A stretch of DNA of 64,000 nucleotides from Diphasiastrum complanatum (lineage: Eukaryota > Streptophyta > Lycopodiopsida > Lycopodiales > Lycopodiaceae). A program made the position numbers and the translations under genes. The DNA lies in contig CM055098.1 of assembly GCA_029204225.1 (NCBI GenBank), forward strand, positions 884,501 to 948,500, given 5' to 3'. The notes under the pieces were generated by a model that saw only the letters and a program-made list of their open reading frames with translations, did not search any database and was not told the DNA's origin. Positions 20,857 to 32,736 of this stretch are shown piece after piece (within the stretch, counting starts at the first letter, position 1; every line of letters begins with the position of its first letter).

Positions 20857-21606
20857 AAATTGAGCTTTGCATGCTAACATCTATTATTGTACAAGAATCT
20901 AAATCAAGCAAAAAAAACAGTTATACACTTTTTCTCACATTTCTCTGAAGTGTGTTTGGATCAAATCATATTGGAACTGATTTTTTAGGTCTGAAAAGTG
21001 GTAGTACGGAATTCTGGAATTCCGCAGTGTGAAAATCAGAGATTTTCAGTCCCTTCTATCTCCTTGCTTGTAGATCCAAAGATAGTGGCGTTATAGCTTG
21101 ATGGAAAGCTTATGATGTGTACTTTCCATAGAAATCGAAACCAAATCAATTTGATGTGTCTATCAAGAGTTATAAGCTCTTAAAGAGGGTAGAGAGAGGT
21201 CCAAAATCCGAGTGACCACATTTTGATTTGATTCAATCTTGCTTTGTTCTAAGTCCATTGTTTTGAGCATCCTACACAAGAAACTGAAGATTAAGACTAG
21301 GTTTGAAGCAATTGAACACCCTTTGAGCCTTCTATGTATCAATAGTGTTTTCTTTTGAAGCATTTCACACATGCCAAAAGTAGGATTCAAACTTGCTAAA
21401 GTGTCTCAATCCACTTTGTGTGTCTGATCTAGATAATCTTGTTTTGTGGAATATTTGAGATCCATCTCACATACAGTTGCAAGTTTTTTACATAAGAAAG
21501 TAGCATATTTTTGAAAATACCTATAGTGAAAGAGAGCAACAACATTAAGTCTGATTGGGACAAGCTCAAACATATTGCAGTCCAATAACTAAGAAGTCTT
21601 CACATA

Positions 21607-22556
21607 ATGACACCTCTAGAAGGATATCTTCTAGAAGCAATTGAAAGACTAAATACTTCTAATTACTCAATTTGGAAGTTCAAAATGGAGTCTATTTTGA
21701 TACTCCAGGATGTTATGGACATTGTGCTTGGTGTTGAGGAGGAGCCTCAAGCAAAGGCTAAAATTCCTAAGTATAGGAAGAGAGCTAGAATGACTCTACA
21801 TCTCATTAAGATGAATGTATCTAATAAAATTTTGAGAGAGATAGGATCTTGCACTACAGCCAAAGTTGCTTGGGATGCACTTAAGTCCATCTATGAAGCA
21901 AAAAATACTTCTAGAATACTCACTCTTAGGAATCAGATTTTTCAAAGTTTCCAAAGAAGTGAGGAGAGTGCATCAAACTTTGTTCTGAGAGTTAAAGATT
22001 TACATTGAGAGCTTTCATGTGTTGGTGTTACTATTAACCAAGATGAGCTAGTTCAATTCATTCTAAATGGCTTGAAAGATGGCTATGATAACTTGTTTAG
22101 TCCTTTGCCATTAAGGAGGAGTTGCCTAATCTAGAAACTCTCCAAGGAATTCTTATTTCTGAAAAAGCTAGGCAAAGCTATAAACTTTCTAGGATGAACA
22201 AACTCGGGCATGGTGGAAGTGACAAAGCCCTCTTTGTCAAGGACAAGCATAAAGGAAGAAGTAAGAACCAGTTTTCTCAAGCATCCAACAAAGACAGCGC
22301 CAAGGATCGAGACAAAGATGGTGAAAAGGATGATTCATCTCATCCTTCTACTTCAAAGACCAAGAAGAAGAAAGTGAAGTGTTTCTTCTGTGGAAAAAAG
22401 GGGCACTATGCCTCTAATTGCTTTAAGAAGAAAAACCAACTCAAACAAGCAAATCTCTCCAAAGAGATTGAAGAAGATTTTGTTGCAAGTGATGGAGAAG
22501 GATCACTCATGGTGTCCAGTTTTTCTTCATCACCTTTTAAGAAAGATGGAGCTTGA
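21607..22556 (+). pseudogene. Copia D Gag
   Basis: UBN2-type Gag starting at ATG 21607 (LLEAIERLNTSNYSIWKFKM, then AWDALKSIYEAKNTSRILTL). It is broken by a TGA at about 22006 and a frameshift near 22110. The frame then continues with PNLETLQGILISEKAR, a Lys/Asp-rich stretch and a CCHC knuckle CFFCGKKGHYASNC near 22378. It stops at a TGA (about 22555) exactly at the Trp position before the protease YIDSGASSHM. Same family as the minus-strand element at 46090..47700. Confidence 0.9.
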
Positions 22557-23831
22557 TACATAGATAGTGGAGCTTCTTCACATATGTGTTGTTCAAAGGA
22601 GTCTTTTGACTCAATTGTACCTTACAAAGGACTTAAGAGATCTATTTACACTGCTAATGATCATGAGTGCTCTATAGAAGAAATTGGCAACATTTCATTG
22701 AAACTTGCTTCTTAAAAAATTCTTGCACTTTCTAATGTTCTTTTCATTCCAAAATTTACAAAAAACTTAATTAGTGTGGGAAAGTTGCTTGATAATGGTT
22801 GTGATGTAAAGTTCAACTCCAATACTTGTTTTATCAAGAGAGAAGATGAGATCCTTGCTGAGGGAACTAGATGTTGTGGAATTTTTAAGTTGAATTCTTA
22901 TGAGAATGCAAACCTTTGTGAAGTTGCTTTGTTATCTAAGGAGGAGCTGTGGCATAGAAGGTTGGGACATCCTAACTTTACATCTATGTCTTCTATGGTT
23001 AAGAAGGAGAAGGCTATTGGTCTTCCAAAATCTCTTTCTATAGATTTCAAGCCTTGTGAGGCTTGTGCCATTGCAAAGTCACACAGAAAGCCATATCAGA
23101 AGTCTTTTATAAAGACTACTTATCCATTGGAACTCATACATTCAGATGTACATTTTTCCTCTTCTAAAATTGGTGGTGCAACATGTTTTGTCACCTTTAT
23201 TGATGACTTTACTATATACACTTGGTTGTATCTACTTTCTTCAAAGGCTATGGTTTTTGATCACTTCCTTATCTTCAAAGCTTATGTAGAAAAACAGTTT
23301 TCTTGCAAAGTTAAAGCTTTAAGATGCGATGGAGGAGGTGAATATATCTCCAACAAGTTTTATAATTATTGTGAAGGTGAAGGAATAAAGAGAGAATTTT
23401 CTTGTGCCTATTCTCCATAACAAAATGGAATAGCTGAGAGCAAAAACAGATCTTTATGTGAATGTGCTAAAGCAATTCGAGTAGCAGCTTCTTTGCCTAT
23501 TGAATATTGGGGTGAAGCTATAAATTGTGCAAACTATTTGTGCAATACATTACCTCACAATGCTCTTGCTGGAAAAACACCTTTTGAAGTCTTGTTTCAG
23601 AAGAAACCTAAGGCAGATCAACTTAGAGTTTTTGGTTGTACTTGCTTTGTTAATATGCCCTTGGAAACAAGGAAAAGAGATCATCCTAATTTTAATAAAG
23701 GGATCATGGTTGGATATGCATCCAACAAGAAAGCTTACAGAATCTATGTTCCCTCTACCTCAACTACAATTGAGAGTAGAGATGTGATATTCCATGAAGA
23801 TCAAAAATACATTCTTGAGAAGGCCAAGTAA
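22557..23831 (+). pseudogene. Copia D protease and integrase, RT missing
   Basis: Protease motif YIDSGASSHM at about 22557, FIPKFTKNLISVGKLLDNG, a GAG-pre-integrase segment (ELWHRRLGHPNFTSM, CEACAIAKSHRKP), then integrase: LIHSDVHFSSSK, TFIDDFTIYTWLY, RCDGGGEY, NGIAESKN (catalytic Glu kept) and FGCTCFVNMPLETRK. Stops at about 22714 and 23419 interrupt it. Coding ends at SRDVIFHEDQKY plus a few residues (23831), exactly in the integrase-to-RT linker; no RT or RNase H follows. Most stops fit single C-to-T or G-to-A changes from conserved codons. Confidence 0.92.
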
Positions 23832-24286
23832 CTTGAAATAAATTAGGCTTACAAACTTAATTAGGATAAGCAAACATTAGGACTACAAACTGATAGGATG
23901 CCAAATCTTTAACATTTGTAAGCCTATCAGTAAGCATAATTAGATTGAAAAATGAGACAGTAAGCCTTTTTCAGATATGGGAGAATTAAGCAGTTCACTT
24001 AGCAATCAACCTTGTATCCAATAGCTTTTCATCATGTATTCACAAGCTCTTTCATTATTGCCATAAAAATGTAGCTTCCATGGGGTCACATAGTTACTCA
24101 GGTCAACAATCTAATGGACTTCATGTTTTCTTGTTGTTGCAGTCAAAGCTTTTGCTTGGCTATCTTAATATACTACTTGTGTGACCAACCAGTATCGCCT
24201 ATCAGCATTGGAGGCATGTGTACTGGAAATTATGAAGCCCGCAGTTGGCAAGGCAGCTGCCGATATAAAGACATCTATGACTAAAT
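23832..24286. other. No gene; 3' flank of the PPR gene
   Basis: AT-rich. Contains a pair of short repeated phrases (cttacaaacttaattagg, tgtaagcctatcag) around 23850-23935, and would hold the 3' UTR of the minus-strand PPR gene. Nothing else seen. Confidence 0.4.
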
Positions 24287-27200
24287 TCACCAGTAATCTC
24301 CACAAGAACAAACTCCATCCATAAAGTGGTGAAATCGGTTTGCATCCCTCACAACAACCACACGTTCAACAATCTTGGAAATGAATTTTGTAACCTGATG
24401 ACAATCGTCACAAACTCTCAGATTCTTTATAATGTGGATTGGTGTCCCGTGAGGAGTACTGAGAAGACCAAAAGCTATGGCCAACTTCTCACTGTGGTTG
24501 CCAATCTCTTCACCATCAACTAGCATAGACTGGTGATTCGGAACGTATCCGGCTGCCTTCATCAACAAAACCAATTTTTTTACCGTCAAGTGTATCTTGC
24601 CTATTGCTGGATGAGATTTATCTTCTGATATAAAAGTATGCACAACTCCATTGACCTCAATCTGGCTGCGGCCTGGCTCCTTCTGTATACCTCTAACACG
24701 CATAGATTCTCTCACCTTTTCAACAAAATCAGTTTTGCCACTGGCAGCATATATGTTTGATAGCTGGACATAAGCTGGAGCAAAGTTGGGGTCTAACAAA
24801 GAACATGTTTTAGAACTTTCTCTGCCACCTCAACATCATGATATGTTTGGCATGCTCCAAGTAAAGCCATCCATAATGTGACGGTAGGTTGGACTGGCAT
24901 GCTGGTAATCATATCAACTGCATCCTTGAGTTGCCCAGCACGACTAAGAAGATCGATCATACAGCCGTAATGCTCCACTGTGAATATAAAAGTCTGAATT
25001 CGATTCAAGGAGTCAAAATAATGCAAGCCCTGATTTATCAACCCTGCATGACTACAAGCAGAGAAGAGACATGTTAAATTCAGATTCGCAAACTCCGCAC
25101 CTTCATGTTGCATTTGACCAAAAAGTTGGAGAGCTTCAAGGCCATGACCATGTAGGGCATATCCAGCCACCATTGCACTCCAGATAATTATATCTCTTGA
25201 CGGTATTCTATCAAAGACTTTACGTGCATCTTGTAAACTTCCGCATTTACTATACATGTCCACAAGGGCACTCGCCACAAAAACGTTGGATTCAAATTGG
25301 CTTTCAAGGACTAGGGAATGCACCCAACTACCTTGTTTCAGCGACAACAGGCTGGCACAAGCATTCAAAAGGCCAACAAAAGTAACCTCATTTGGCTCTA
25401 TGCCTTCAGTTTGCATCTGCTGAAATAACTCGAGCGCCTCCTTACCTAGATCTTTCTTGAGACAACCTGAAATCATAGAATTCCATAAAATCAAATCTTT
25501 GGCAGGGATGTTATCAAAAAATTTACGAGCCTCCTGTATGCACCCATGTTCTGCATATATGTCAACAAGCGCACTAGCTAAGAACACGCTTGATTCAAAT
25601 CCACATTCAAGGATTTGGGCATGAACCCGCTTGACTTGTTCTAGGGAATAGAGAGTAGCACATGCACTTAAAAGGCCTGTGAAGGTAACTTCATTTGGCT
25701 GCAAGCAAGCTTCTGGAATCTGCTCAAATAATTCAAAAGCCTCATTTACATGCCCATCCTTTGCATACCCTGCTATCATTGCATTCCAAGCGACTAGATC
25801 TTTTCTGGGCATTTTGTCAAAAACAGTGCGGGCATCTGCAATGCTCCCACATTTTGCATACATGTCAACAAGAGCACTCCCCAGAAACACATTGCTCCCA
25901 AATCCTCTCTTGCAGATCTCATCATGAATGTGTTTTCCCTCCTTGAGGGTTGAGAGGTTAGCACATGAATTCAGCAGGCCCACATATGTATACTCATTAG
26001 CTTTTGTGCCTTCCTTTTGCATCTGTTGATATAGTTCTAGGGCCTCTCGACTCCACCCATCCCTCACATATGCCATGATCATTGAAGTCCATGGTACCAC
26101 AGTCCTCACAGGCATCTTATCAAAAACTTTCCTTGCGTCATTTATGCTCCCACATTTGGCATACATGTCAATGAGTGTGCTTGCCACAAAGATATTTGAC
26201 ACGAATCCATCTAGGAGAATCTGAGAATGGACCTCTTTTCCTTTTTTCAGATCTGATAAGCTTGCACATGCATTCAAAACACCAACATATGTCACTTCAT
26301 TGGGCTTCAATCCTTCACACTGCATTTTCTCAAACAGCTCAAGTCCCTTTTCACCTTGCCCACCCTTCGCATACCCCCCGATCATTGCATTCCATGATAC
26401 CACATTCCTGCTGCTCATTTGATCAAAGACTTCACGGGCATGAATCAAACATCCACACTTCGAATACATGTCCACAAGTGTGTTTCCCACAATGGCATGA
26501 GACCCCAGCCCCTGCTTGATAATTTGAGCATGGACTTCCTTACCTTGCTCCAAAGAAGGCAGGGTAGAACATGCTTTCAAAACCCCAACGTAAGTAAACT
26601 CATTTGGTGTTATGCCTTGTCGCTGCATTTGAGAAAAAACCTCCAAAGCCTTTTCAGGTCTTCCACTCTTGGCATACGCCAATATCATTGAGCTCCATGT
26701 TCGTACATCTCGATCACGAAGCTCATCAAAAACTTCCTGGGCATCCCGAACGCATCCACATTTGATATAAAACTCCACAAGGTGGAACCCTAATTGTAGA
26801 TCCTGTTTCAATCCCTGGTCGATTATAAGTGAGTGAACAAAACTGCCACATGCCAAAGTTTTCAATTTGGAACAAGCTTTCAACGCAGAAGCATACGAGT
26901 TACAGCTAGCTTTCTCATCTAATGCTTCCAAACAAGCCAAGAGGTACATTGCCTCCTTTTGAAGTCCTTTTTTACACAGAAGGTGGATGCTCTCACTTAC
27001 GCCAGAAATGTCAGAATCCCTGCATGTTTTGTCAAATTTGTTAGACTGATCCATTTCATAGCAGAAAAGGAGATCTTGCTGTGATCCAATCCTGTGTGAA
27101 ATGTGGACACAAGCTACTTTCCGATGAAGCGGCGGCGGCGAAGCTGCATGTTACTGGGTTTAGCGACAGCTTCTATAAATGAACGCACAAATTTGTAAGG

Positions 27201-27680
27201 ACATCCCATTCGCAAAGGGCCAGCACAAAATACCTGCTAATGTTCGGGCCTATATTTGAGGCGATTTTGCTGACTGACATCGCCTTCCTCGTAGCCGCTA
27301 GTTTTGCAATGTTTTGCAAGCGGATTGAAATAACTGCAACAAAACCAGAAAATAGAGTTTCAGAAACAGCCAACTCTGTTGCCTATACGTTTTAAGAACA
27401 CGGCTGTATGTATTAAATTCAAATGCAGGTATTGCGAAATGCACAGAAGCAACTAATGGGTCAGAGGAAAAATACACACTACCATGAACAAAGAGAAGAT
27501 GAGAAAGCAAACAGGGTTATGCTTACCTCCTGCAGGCTTCTTCTTTGGAACAAATGGGAGCGAAGTTGGTACTTTTGCAACCGTTGTGGAGAATGCAGGA
27601 GTAGGATATGAGAGGAGCATCCAGCGCCTGTACAGTTGAGATAGGGTGTTCCATCGCCATGACAGTGTGATAGCCGACAT
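24287..27680 (-). CDS. PLS-class PPR protein with E and DYW domains
   Basis: Probable organellar C-to-U RNA-editing factor. My model joins 27527..27680, 27234..27333 and 24287..27091. Exon 1 starts MSAITLSWRWNTLSQLYRR, rich in Arg/Ser and hydrophobic like a mitochondrial or plastid transit peptide; its donor is gtaagc and the acceptor is ttttgttgcag. Exon 2 ends AGCAG/gtattt and exon 3 begins after cacacag; all three stay in frame. Exon 3 holds about 18 PPR repeats in ~100-residue P-L-S triplets (repeated VDMYAKCGSINDARKVFDKMP type), then E/E+ and a DYW deaminase with HSEKLAIAFGLL, CDDCHQ and the terminal CSCGDYW. A one-base loss near 24793..24799 shifts the frame between the PPR array (753 codons from ATG 27054) and the last ~170 codons. 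It is either a very young pseudogene or a sequence error. A shorter start at 27054 is possible. Confidence 0.9.
27092..27233 (-). other. Predicted intron 2 of the PPR gene
   Basis: 142 bp, gtattt at the donor and a cacacag acceptor. Splicing joins phase-2 exon 2 to the long PPR exon without a stop. Unspliced, the PPR frame meets a TAA about 100 bases upstream of ATG 27054. Confidence 0.55.
27334..27526 (-). other. Predicted intron 1 of the PPR gene
   Basis: 193 bp, strong donor gtaagc and pyrimidine-rich acceptor ending ttgttgcag. It connects the transit-peptide-like exon to the 100-bp exon 2. Confidence 0.6.
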
Positions 27681-27708
27681 GGATCGCAGAATTCATACCA
27701 GAAAGCAT

Positions 27709-27718
27709 TTTAGGGTTT
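27709..27718 (-). promoter_or_regulatory. Telo-box upstream of the PPR start
   Basis: Minus-strand AAACCCTAAA lies about 30 bases before the predicted ATG at 27680. This motif is common just upstream of plant housekeeping and translation-linked genes. Confidence 0.5.
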
Positions 27719-28838
27719 CAGATTTGGCTTAGATTTCCAAAGCAATAATGAACATGTGCTTCTTTTGTTGTGAATTGGAGATGATGAAACAAGGGCATTA
27801 CAAACAGGGGCCTTCCAATCATCCTCAAAAAGACTCCAAAAATCAGTGCCCACCTCAAAAAAGACTCAAAAAATCAGCATTCAATCCAAAAATCAATCAT
27901 CCTCACCTCACCTCACCTAGAAAGGAGATTTAGGAGAGGTCAAAACTTTACACTTCCAATTCTACCCCATTGTGTCTCAATTTCTAGGCAAAGCTTCTCC
28001 TCTTAAATCTCCAAATCACCTTGTTCTAAAAAGCCATCTTTGTGTTTCTATTTATCAACAATTTGATTGCCCTATCAATGCAAATGGACATATCAAATGT
28101 CGTGCTATGATTGTAGGTGCAAGGCCAATTATTTATACTCGCTATTTATACTTTCTCTATAGTGGAAAAATGAAATCCCAGTTGGGTCAAATAGTTTATC
28201 ACCACCAATGCATTATTGCTCATGTTGAGATAACATGCATATTATATGAACTATTAAAAAGTGTAGTCATGTTCCAAGTCACTATCAAATGATACAACGC
28301 GATTAAAGACATATTTCAAGCACTAATTGTGAAAATTGTCAACATTTCCTATTTATTTTAGTATATATTTCATATTGAAGAAGCCAAAATTGGCTATTTT
28401 AGACTAATGGTGTCCTGAAATTGGGTCCTAAGTTCTAGAGAGAGGAGAGAGAGTCATCTCACTCACCTATATTAAACTGAAATTCGTGGAGAACAGGTTG
28501 GAGAAACTTATTGTATTGTTGAGAGAGATCAATAGATCATTGTCACCTCCATTGAGAGCATTGCTTTGTGTATTGTCTTCAAGCTTTTGTGTATGATCCT
28601 AAGAGGTTTCCAAAAGTGGTAGGTTGTTGTTGGGAGCCCTGTTTGCTGCTATTTTTGGCTACCATCAGTACCTTTTATTAGTTTCTTTTGTCTCTTGAAT
28701 GCTTTGTCAAGTTCATGTGTATCAAAGGTAGCATTAGGATGCTTTGCCATTTCTAGCTTTTGTAGCTTCTTGTGCAAAGATCTTAGCCAAGTATTTTGGG
28801 AGTTTGGATCCATTCAAGATCCACTTTTTTCACACTAA
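27719..28838. other. No gene; repeat-like sequence
   Basis: 27720..28380 holds no coding sequence I can support. From 28380 to 28838 a GA-rich stretch (agagagaggagagagag near 28438) and a pyrimidine-poor leader style resemble part of an LTR, without definable ends. Confidence 0.3.
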
Positions 28839-29010
28839 TTGAAGTACTTTTTTATAAAACCCCCAAATTGCAATAAAGCATTTCACATATATGCAGATGA
28901 TTCACAATTTGCAGTGGACAACCTTTTGGCACAACTCGATGATAAAATGGCTATAACCACCCACTTTACCCACAAAAATCAGGTATTCTATGATAGAATA
29001 GGAGGCATTA
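28839..29010 (+). pseudogene. Ty3/Gypsy RNase H scrap
   Basis: FIKPPNCNKAFHIYADDSQF followed by AVDNLLAQLDDKMA resembles the start of Gypsy RNase H, where the usual text is a Pro-Asx-x-x-Lys-x-Phe stretch then a D-A-S catalytic segment; the Asp is kept (YADDS). Only about 55 residues are recognisable before the sequence turns into a local tandem repeat. Short, so moderate certainty. Confidence 0.55.
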
Positions 29011-29041
29011 AGCAGGGTGCTCATTGTTATATATTTTTGAC

Positions 29042-29119
29042 AATTTTTATTGGATGTACAATTTGTTGTTTGTATGGATCAATTTCTATTGGATGTACAA
29101 TTTGTTGTTTATATGGATC
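29042..29119. repeat. 39-bp unit, two tandem copies
   Basis: 29042..29080 and 29081..29119 differ at two or three positions. It encodes the 13-residue IGCTICCLYGS-type duplication in the plus frame that runs on from the Gypsy scrap, but this is a consequence of the repeat rather than a known domain. Confidence 0.9.
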
Positions 29120-29639
29120 ATCGGCCTTTACAATAAATCTTTAATAAGCCATAGATAGCTTATCATGTTACTGGAATTTGATATCAGTATCAACATTTGA
29201 CCTGGCCATTTACATACTATGGCATATCAACTATCAAAAATTTGAATAAGAAAAGGAAGAGGTGTTGGTAGGATGAATCCCCTCATTATGTAATTAGTTT
29301 TTTGAGATCAATACGAGATTGTGAGTCAATATTGTTTTCTCTTTATACTCGAGGCTCTTACTTGCTTTCTCTCTGTACCCGAGAGCAAGGACTTTTGGTA
29401 CTTACTTTTTTCATGCAAGAGTCTCCACAAGTGTGAAAGTACTTGAATGATAGTTTTATGCATGTAGATTAGTGCTCTTGCCATAGAATTGAGTGTTTGA
29501 TCTTGATTATCAATCTACACTTGATTTAGGTGCAATCACAAATCCTTAGGAGATCAAATCACACTTTGTGGCATTCCCACACATGTGAAAATTTCACATT
29601 TTAGCTTTGGCCTCTTCTATTGTATAATCTATAGCTACA
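29120..29639. other. No gene; LTR-like end near 29600
   Basis: The segment 29290..29600 carries promoter-like and LTR-like text, ending ttcccacacatgtgaaaatttcaca, which resembles the end of the LTR before 20843 (ccccacatgtgtgaatt). No primer-binding site follows. Confidence 0.35.
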
Positions 29640-30157
29640 ATAATGTAAATATGACCTTGTGATAAGGCAAAAGAAAATTTTCCAATAAAATCAAGTCCTC
29701 GTCATTATGATTGAATCCGTTCTATAGGAATTGATGGAAAATCCATTGGAGGAATTGTCACCCTTCTTGTTGACAAATATCACATTTCTTATAAAATTTT
29801 GACACATCCTTCTAGATAGATGGCCACCAATATTTAGATTGTAAATATTTTGTTTTGTTGTATCAATGCAAAATGTCCTTGGGCCAATTTAGCTTGAGCA
29901 ATTTCAATGATCAAAAATATCTTTAGTTTGTTCAGACAAGGTCGTCATATATTATCATAATTTATTTTGTATAGCTCGCCATTTATGATTTGATAGTTAT
30001 GTGCCTTGAATATAAATTGGCACTTTTGGATAATCTTATAAGATGATAGAAATCTTTCATGGGATAATAAATGAAGAACTTCATCATAAAAGAATTTATG
30101 AAGTAAATTTAGAAGACATAAAAGTGCATTCGTGAACTCGAGGTAGTCCATGCTCAA
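29640..30157 (-). pseudogene. Ty3/Gypsy integrase zinc-finger fragment
   Basis: The frame 30157..29945 contains HNYQIINGELYKINYD, the linker just before a Gypsy integrase. Further down the minus strand, with frameshifts, comes GHFA, then YWWPSI, a stop, and KDVSKFYKKCDICQQE, the conserved H2C2 zinc-binding region (Cys-x-x-Cys intact). The DDE core is missing. It is unrelated in orientation to the plus-strand RNase H scrap at 28839. Confidence 0.8.
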
Positions 30158-30541
30158 TTCCTATTGGACCCCTTTTCTACCACATCTCCATGTGGTTGGA
30201 TGAGTGACTTAACACTCCTCTAATTTGATTGGACCATATACATGAAAATTTCACTTCTGATTGGACCCTTGACCTCATGCCAACACTTTGGAATTGGTCA
30301 CTCATCAAACCTAAACTGACACTTGTAAGGAGCCTAACTAGCTCGAGCTACATCACAAAACACTTTTGGCCTAATCATTGAAAAACTTGTGTACTTGACT
30401 ATTTTGCCTCCTAAGCCAAAAATGGCCCTATTTCCTACTAACATGTGGATGGACACGCTGTAATATTGATAGACCCCCTAACTCAACATAGATAGCTTTT
30501 TCTATTTTGTCACACTCCTAAAAAGTCATCTATTCTAAATA
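30158..30541. other. No gene seen
   Basis: Non-coding sequence next to the 3' end of a minus-strand Copia pol. It should include the polypurine tract and 3' LTR of that element, but I cannot mark their limits. Confidence 0.3.
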
Positions 30542-31807
30542 AGCATTGATCTATGCTTGATGAAGGAACTCTTGAGTAGTGGCTTGGTGAGTAGATCGGC
30601 AATACAAGAAGATGAATCAATATGCTCCAAGTAGATCTCTCCTCCAAAAAGCCTCTCTCACAAAATGATGTGCTACTTCGATGTGCTTGCTCCTTGCATG
30701 AAAAATTGGATTGTTGGCAAGGGCTTGGGCCAAGATGTTATCACATTTGATCAATGGGAAATCCTCTTCCTTGATACATTTAGGCTCCAATAGTAATCTC
30801 TTGATCCAAAACACTTATTTTGTTGTTGTAGTTAGTGCCTTATATTTGGCCTCACATGAAGAGAGAGAAATAGTATCTATTAGGCTCCAATAGTATCTTG
30901 ATATGAGATTTCCACCAAATAGATCTTCACTTCTATAGAGCAAACCATAATCATGAGATGTAGATATGTACCTTAGCACTCTCTTGGCCAACTTTCAATG
31001 ATGAATCTTGGGATCTTGCATAAATTGACTCAACTTGTGTGCACAATAGCTCAAGTTGGGCCTAGTGATAGTTAACCAAATTAAGGAGCCAATAAGACTC
31101 CTAAAAAGGGTGATGTCCTCGAAGGATCTTTCATATCCCTTACTAGGACCTTTTACAACGTGCTCCATTGGTGTATCAATGCTCTTACAATTCTTCCTAT
31201 TAAACTTTTTTCAACATTGATAGAGCATATCTAGATTGACATATAAAAGCATAAGTCAATGTCTAGGCCTAGAATATAATGGATCTTTCCTAGATCTTGC
31301 ATTTTAAACTCACCTCCAAGTGCAACTTTAGTCTCTTCAACCAATTTGATGCAACTTCCACAAAGGATAATGTCATCTACATAAATGAGAAGAATGACAA
31401 GATCACTAGCAACAAGCTTTAGATACATGGAAGGATCATAGTCACTTAAGATAAATCCTAGTGAGATAAGAAAAGAGTTGTGTCTAGCATACCATGATCT
31501 TGGTGCTTGTTTGAGTCCATAAAGACTTTTGAAAAGCAAGCAAACTTTGGACTCATCCTTGATGAATCCTTGAGGTTGCTCCAAGAAATCTCCTCCTCAA
31601 GATATCCATTTAGAAAAGGATTGGAGACATCGAATTGGAACACCTTCCATTTGAAATAGCAAGCAATAGATATGATGGTCCTTATTGTCACCATCTTTGC
31701 AACGGGTGCAAAGATCTCTTCATGATCAAGGCCTTGGATTTTAGCGAATCCTTTTGCACATAGCCTTGCTTTGTACTTGTTGATGTGGTACCATCATGAT
31801 TGTACTT
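30542..31807 (-). pseudogene. Copia I reverse transcriptase and RNase H
   Basis: From the RT start (KYNHDG, YKARLCAKGFAKIQGLDHEE, FAPVAKMVTIRTIISIACYF) through VCLLFKSLYGLKQAPRSWY and the catalytic LLIYVDDIILCG (31231..31584), to the RNase H end with RSKHIEVAHHFVREAFW and ADLLTKPLLKSSFIK near 30550-30680. Frameshifts and stops break it between and within domains. RNase H residues match those of the element at 46090..47700, so they are one family. Its 5' side is cut at 31808 by the LTR of the next element, in the middle of the RT. Confidence 0.88.
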
Positions 31808-32736
31808 TGTTGGAACAACAGGGTCTAGGCCACAGCGAAAATGAAGGCCATTATCCCAACAAATAAAAATAGTTACATAAAAATGATAATATAATAGGAT
31901 ATGGATTACTTAGAGAACAGAATGATAGAGCAGTTCTAATATGTGTTGATAATGAATATCAGCTTAGGTGTCTTGAACAACCATAAAAAATTGCTGAAGG
32001 ATTAGGCGTCTATGACAACCATGCAATTCTCTGATACTGATACTCATGACAGAGGAAGAAGAGTGAGAGTTTAATTAAACATTCAGCACGAATGCAATGT
32101 GATAGAACAATAGCGATTTTGTATAATAAATGTTGCAGTAAACAATGATGAGATCACAAGACAGTTGCGTTGAGTGCATGATCTTACTTACAAAAACAAG
32201 TAATAGCTATAGTTCAAAATACTTTTACTCTCTCTCTCTCTCTCTCTGATCTCTAACTCTGAGGAGTCAGATACTGAGTTTCTTCTCTACATTGATCTCT
32301 GACGATCATTCATTTGATGATCTGATGATTGATTGATTGATTCTGATCTTTTGTCATCTCTTCGTCCAGTTCCTTATGTAGCTGTTGGATGATCTTGTGT
32401 TATTCTAATTTTACAATTACAAGATCATTAACAACTATTTAGTTGATTTATAGGTCGGTTATTCAGTAGAGCGTGAAGACATAGACAGGTTGTAGAAAAT
32501 CCCATGTAAATCTACAATATGTTGTATTCTTCAAAAAAATGTTGCATTTCTTGAGTGCTTGGAATGTTAAGTAGAAGACTTTGTCGAAGTCTTCGCATTT
32601 TTTGCCTGTTAAAGATTGCATGTAATCATGCAGACTATTGCGAAAAACAATTCATTTCTATAGATTGTTTGAAGAGAGTGATTTCCTTAAGTGAATAGGA
32701 GAGTAATTAGGATGAGTAGGAGTAAGATTAACTCCA
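31808..32736 (-). repeat. 3' LTR of Copia J
   Basis: 929 bp, starts TGTTGGAACA and ends CCA next to a polypurine tract (reverse complement of atacttcccatt). It contains a CT tract at about 32228..32249. It interrupts the RT of Copia I, showing that J inserted later. Relatives are at 5524 and probably 62436. Confidence 0.75.

Noticed and set aside
24889..26691. Several plus-strand frames opposite the PPR gene
   Set aside because: Antisense shadows of the conserved PPR coding sequence.
27972..28292. 106-codon plus-strand frame
   Set aside because: Random-looking composition with no motif; likely chance.
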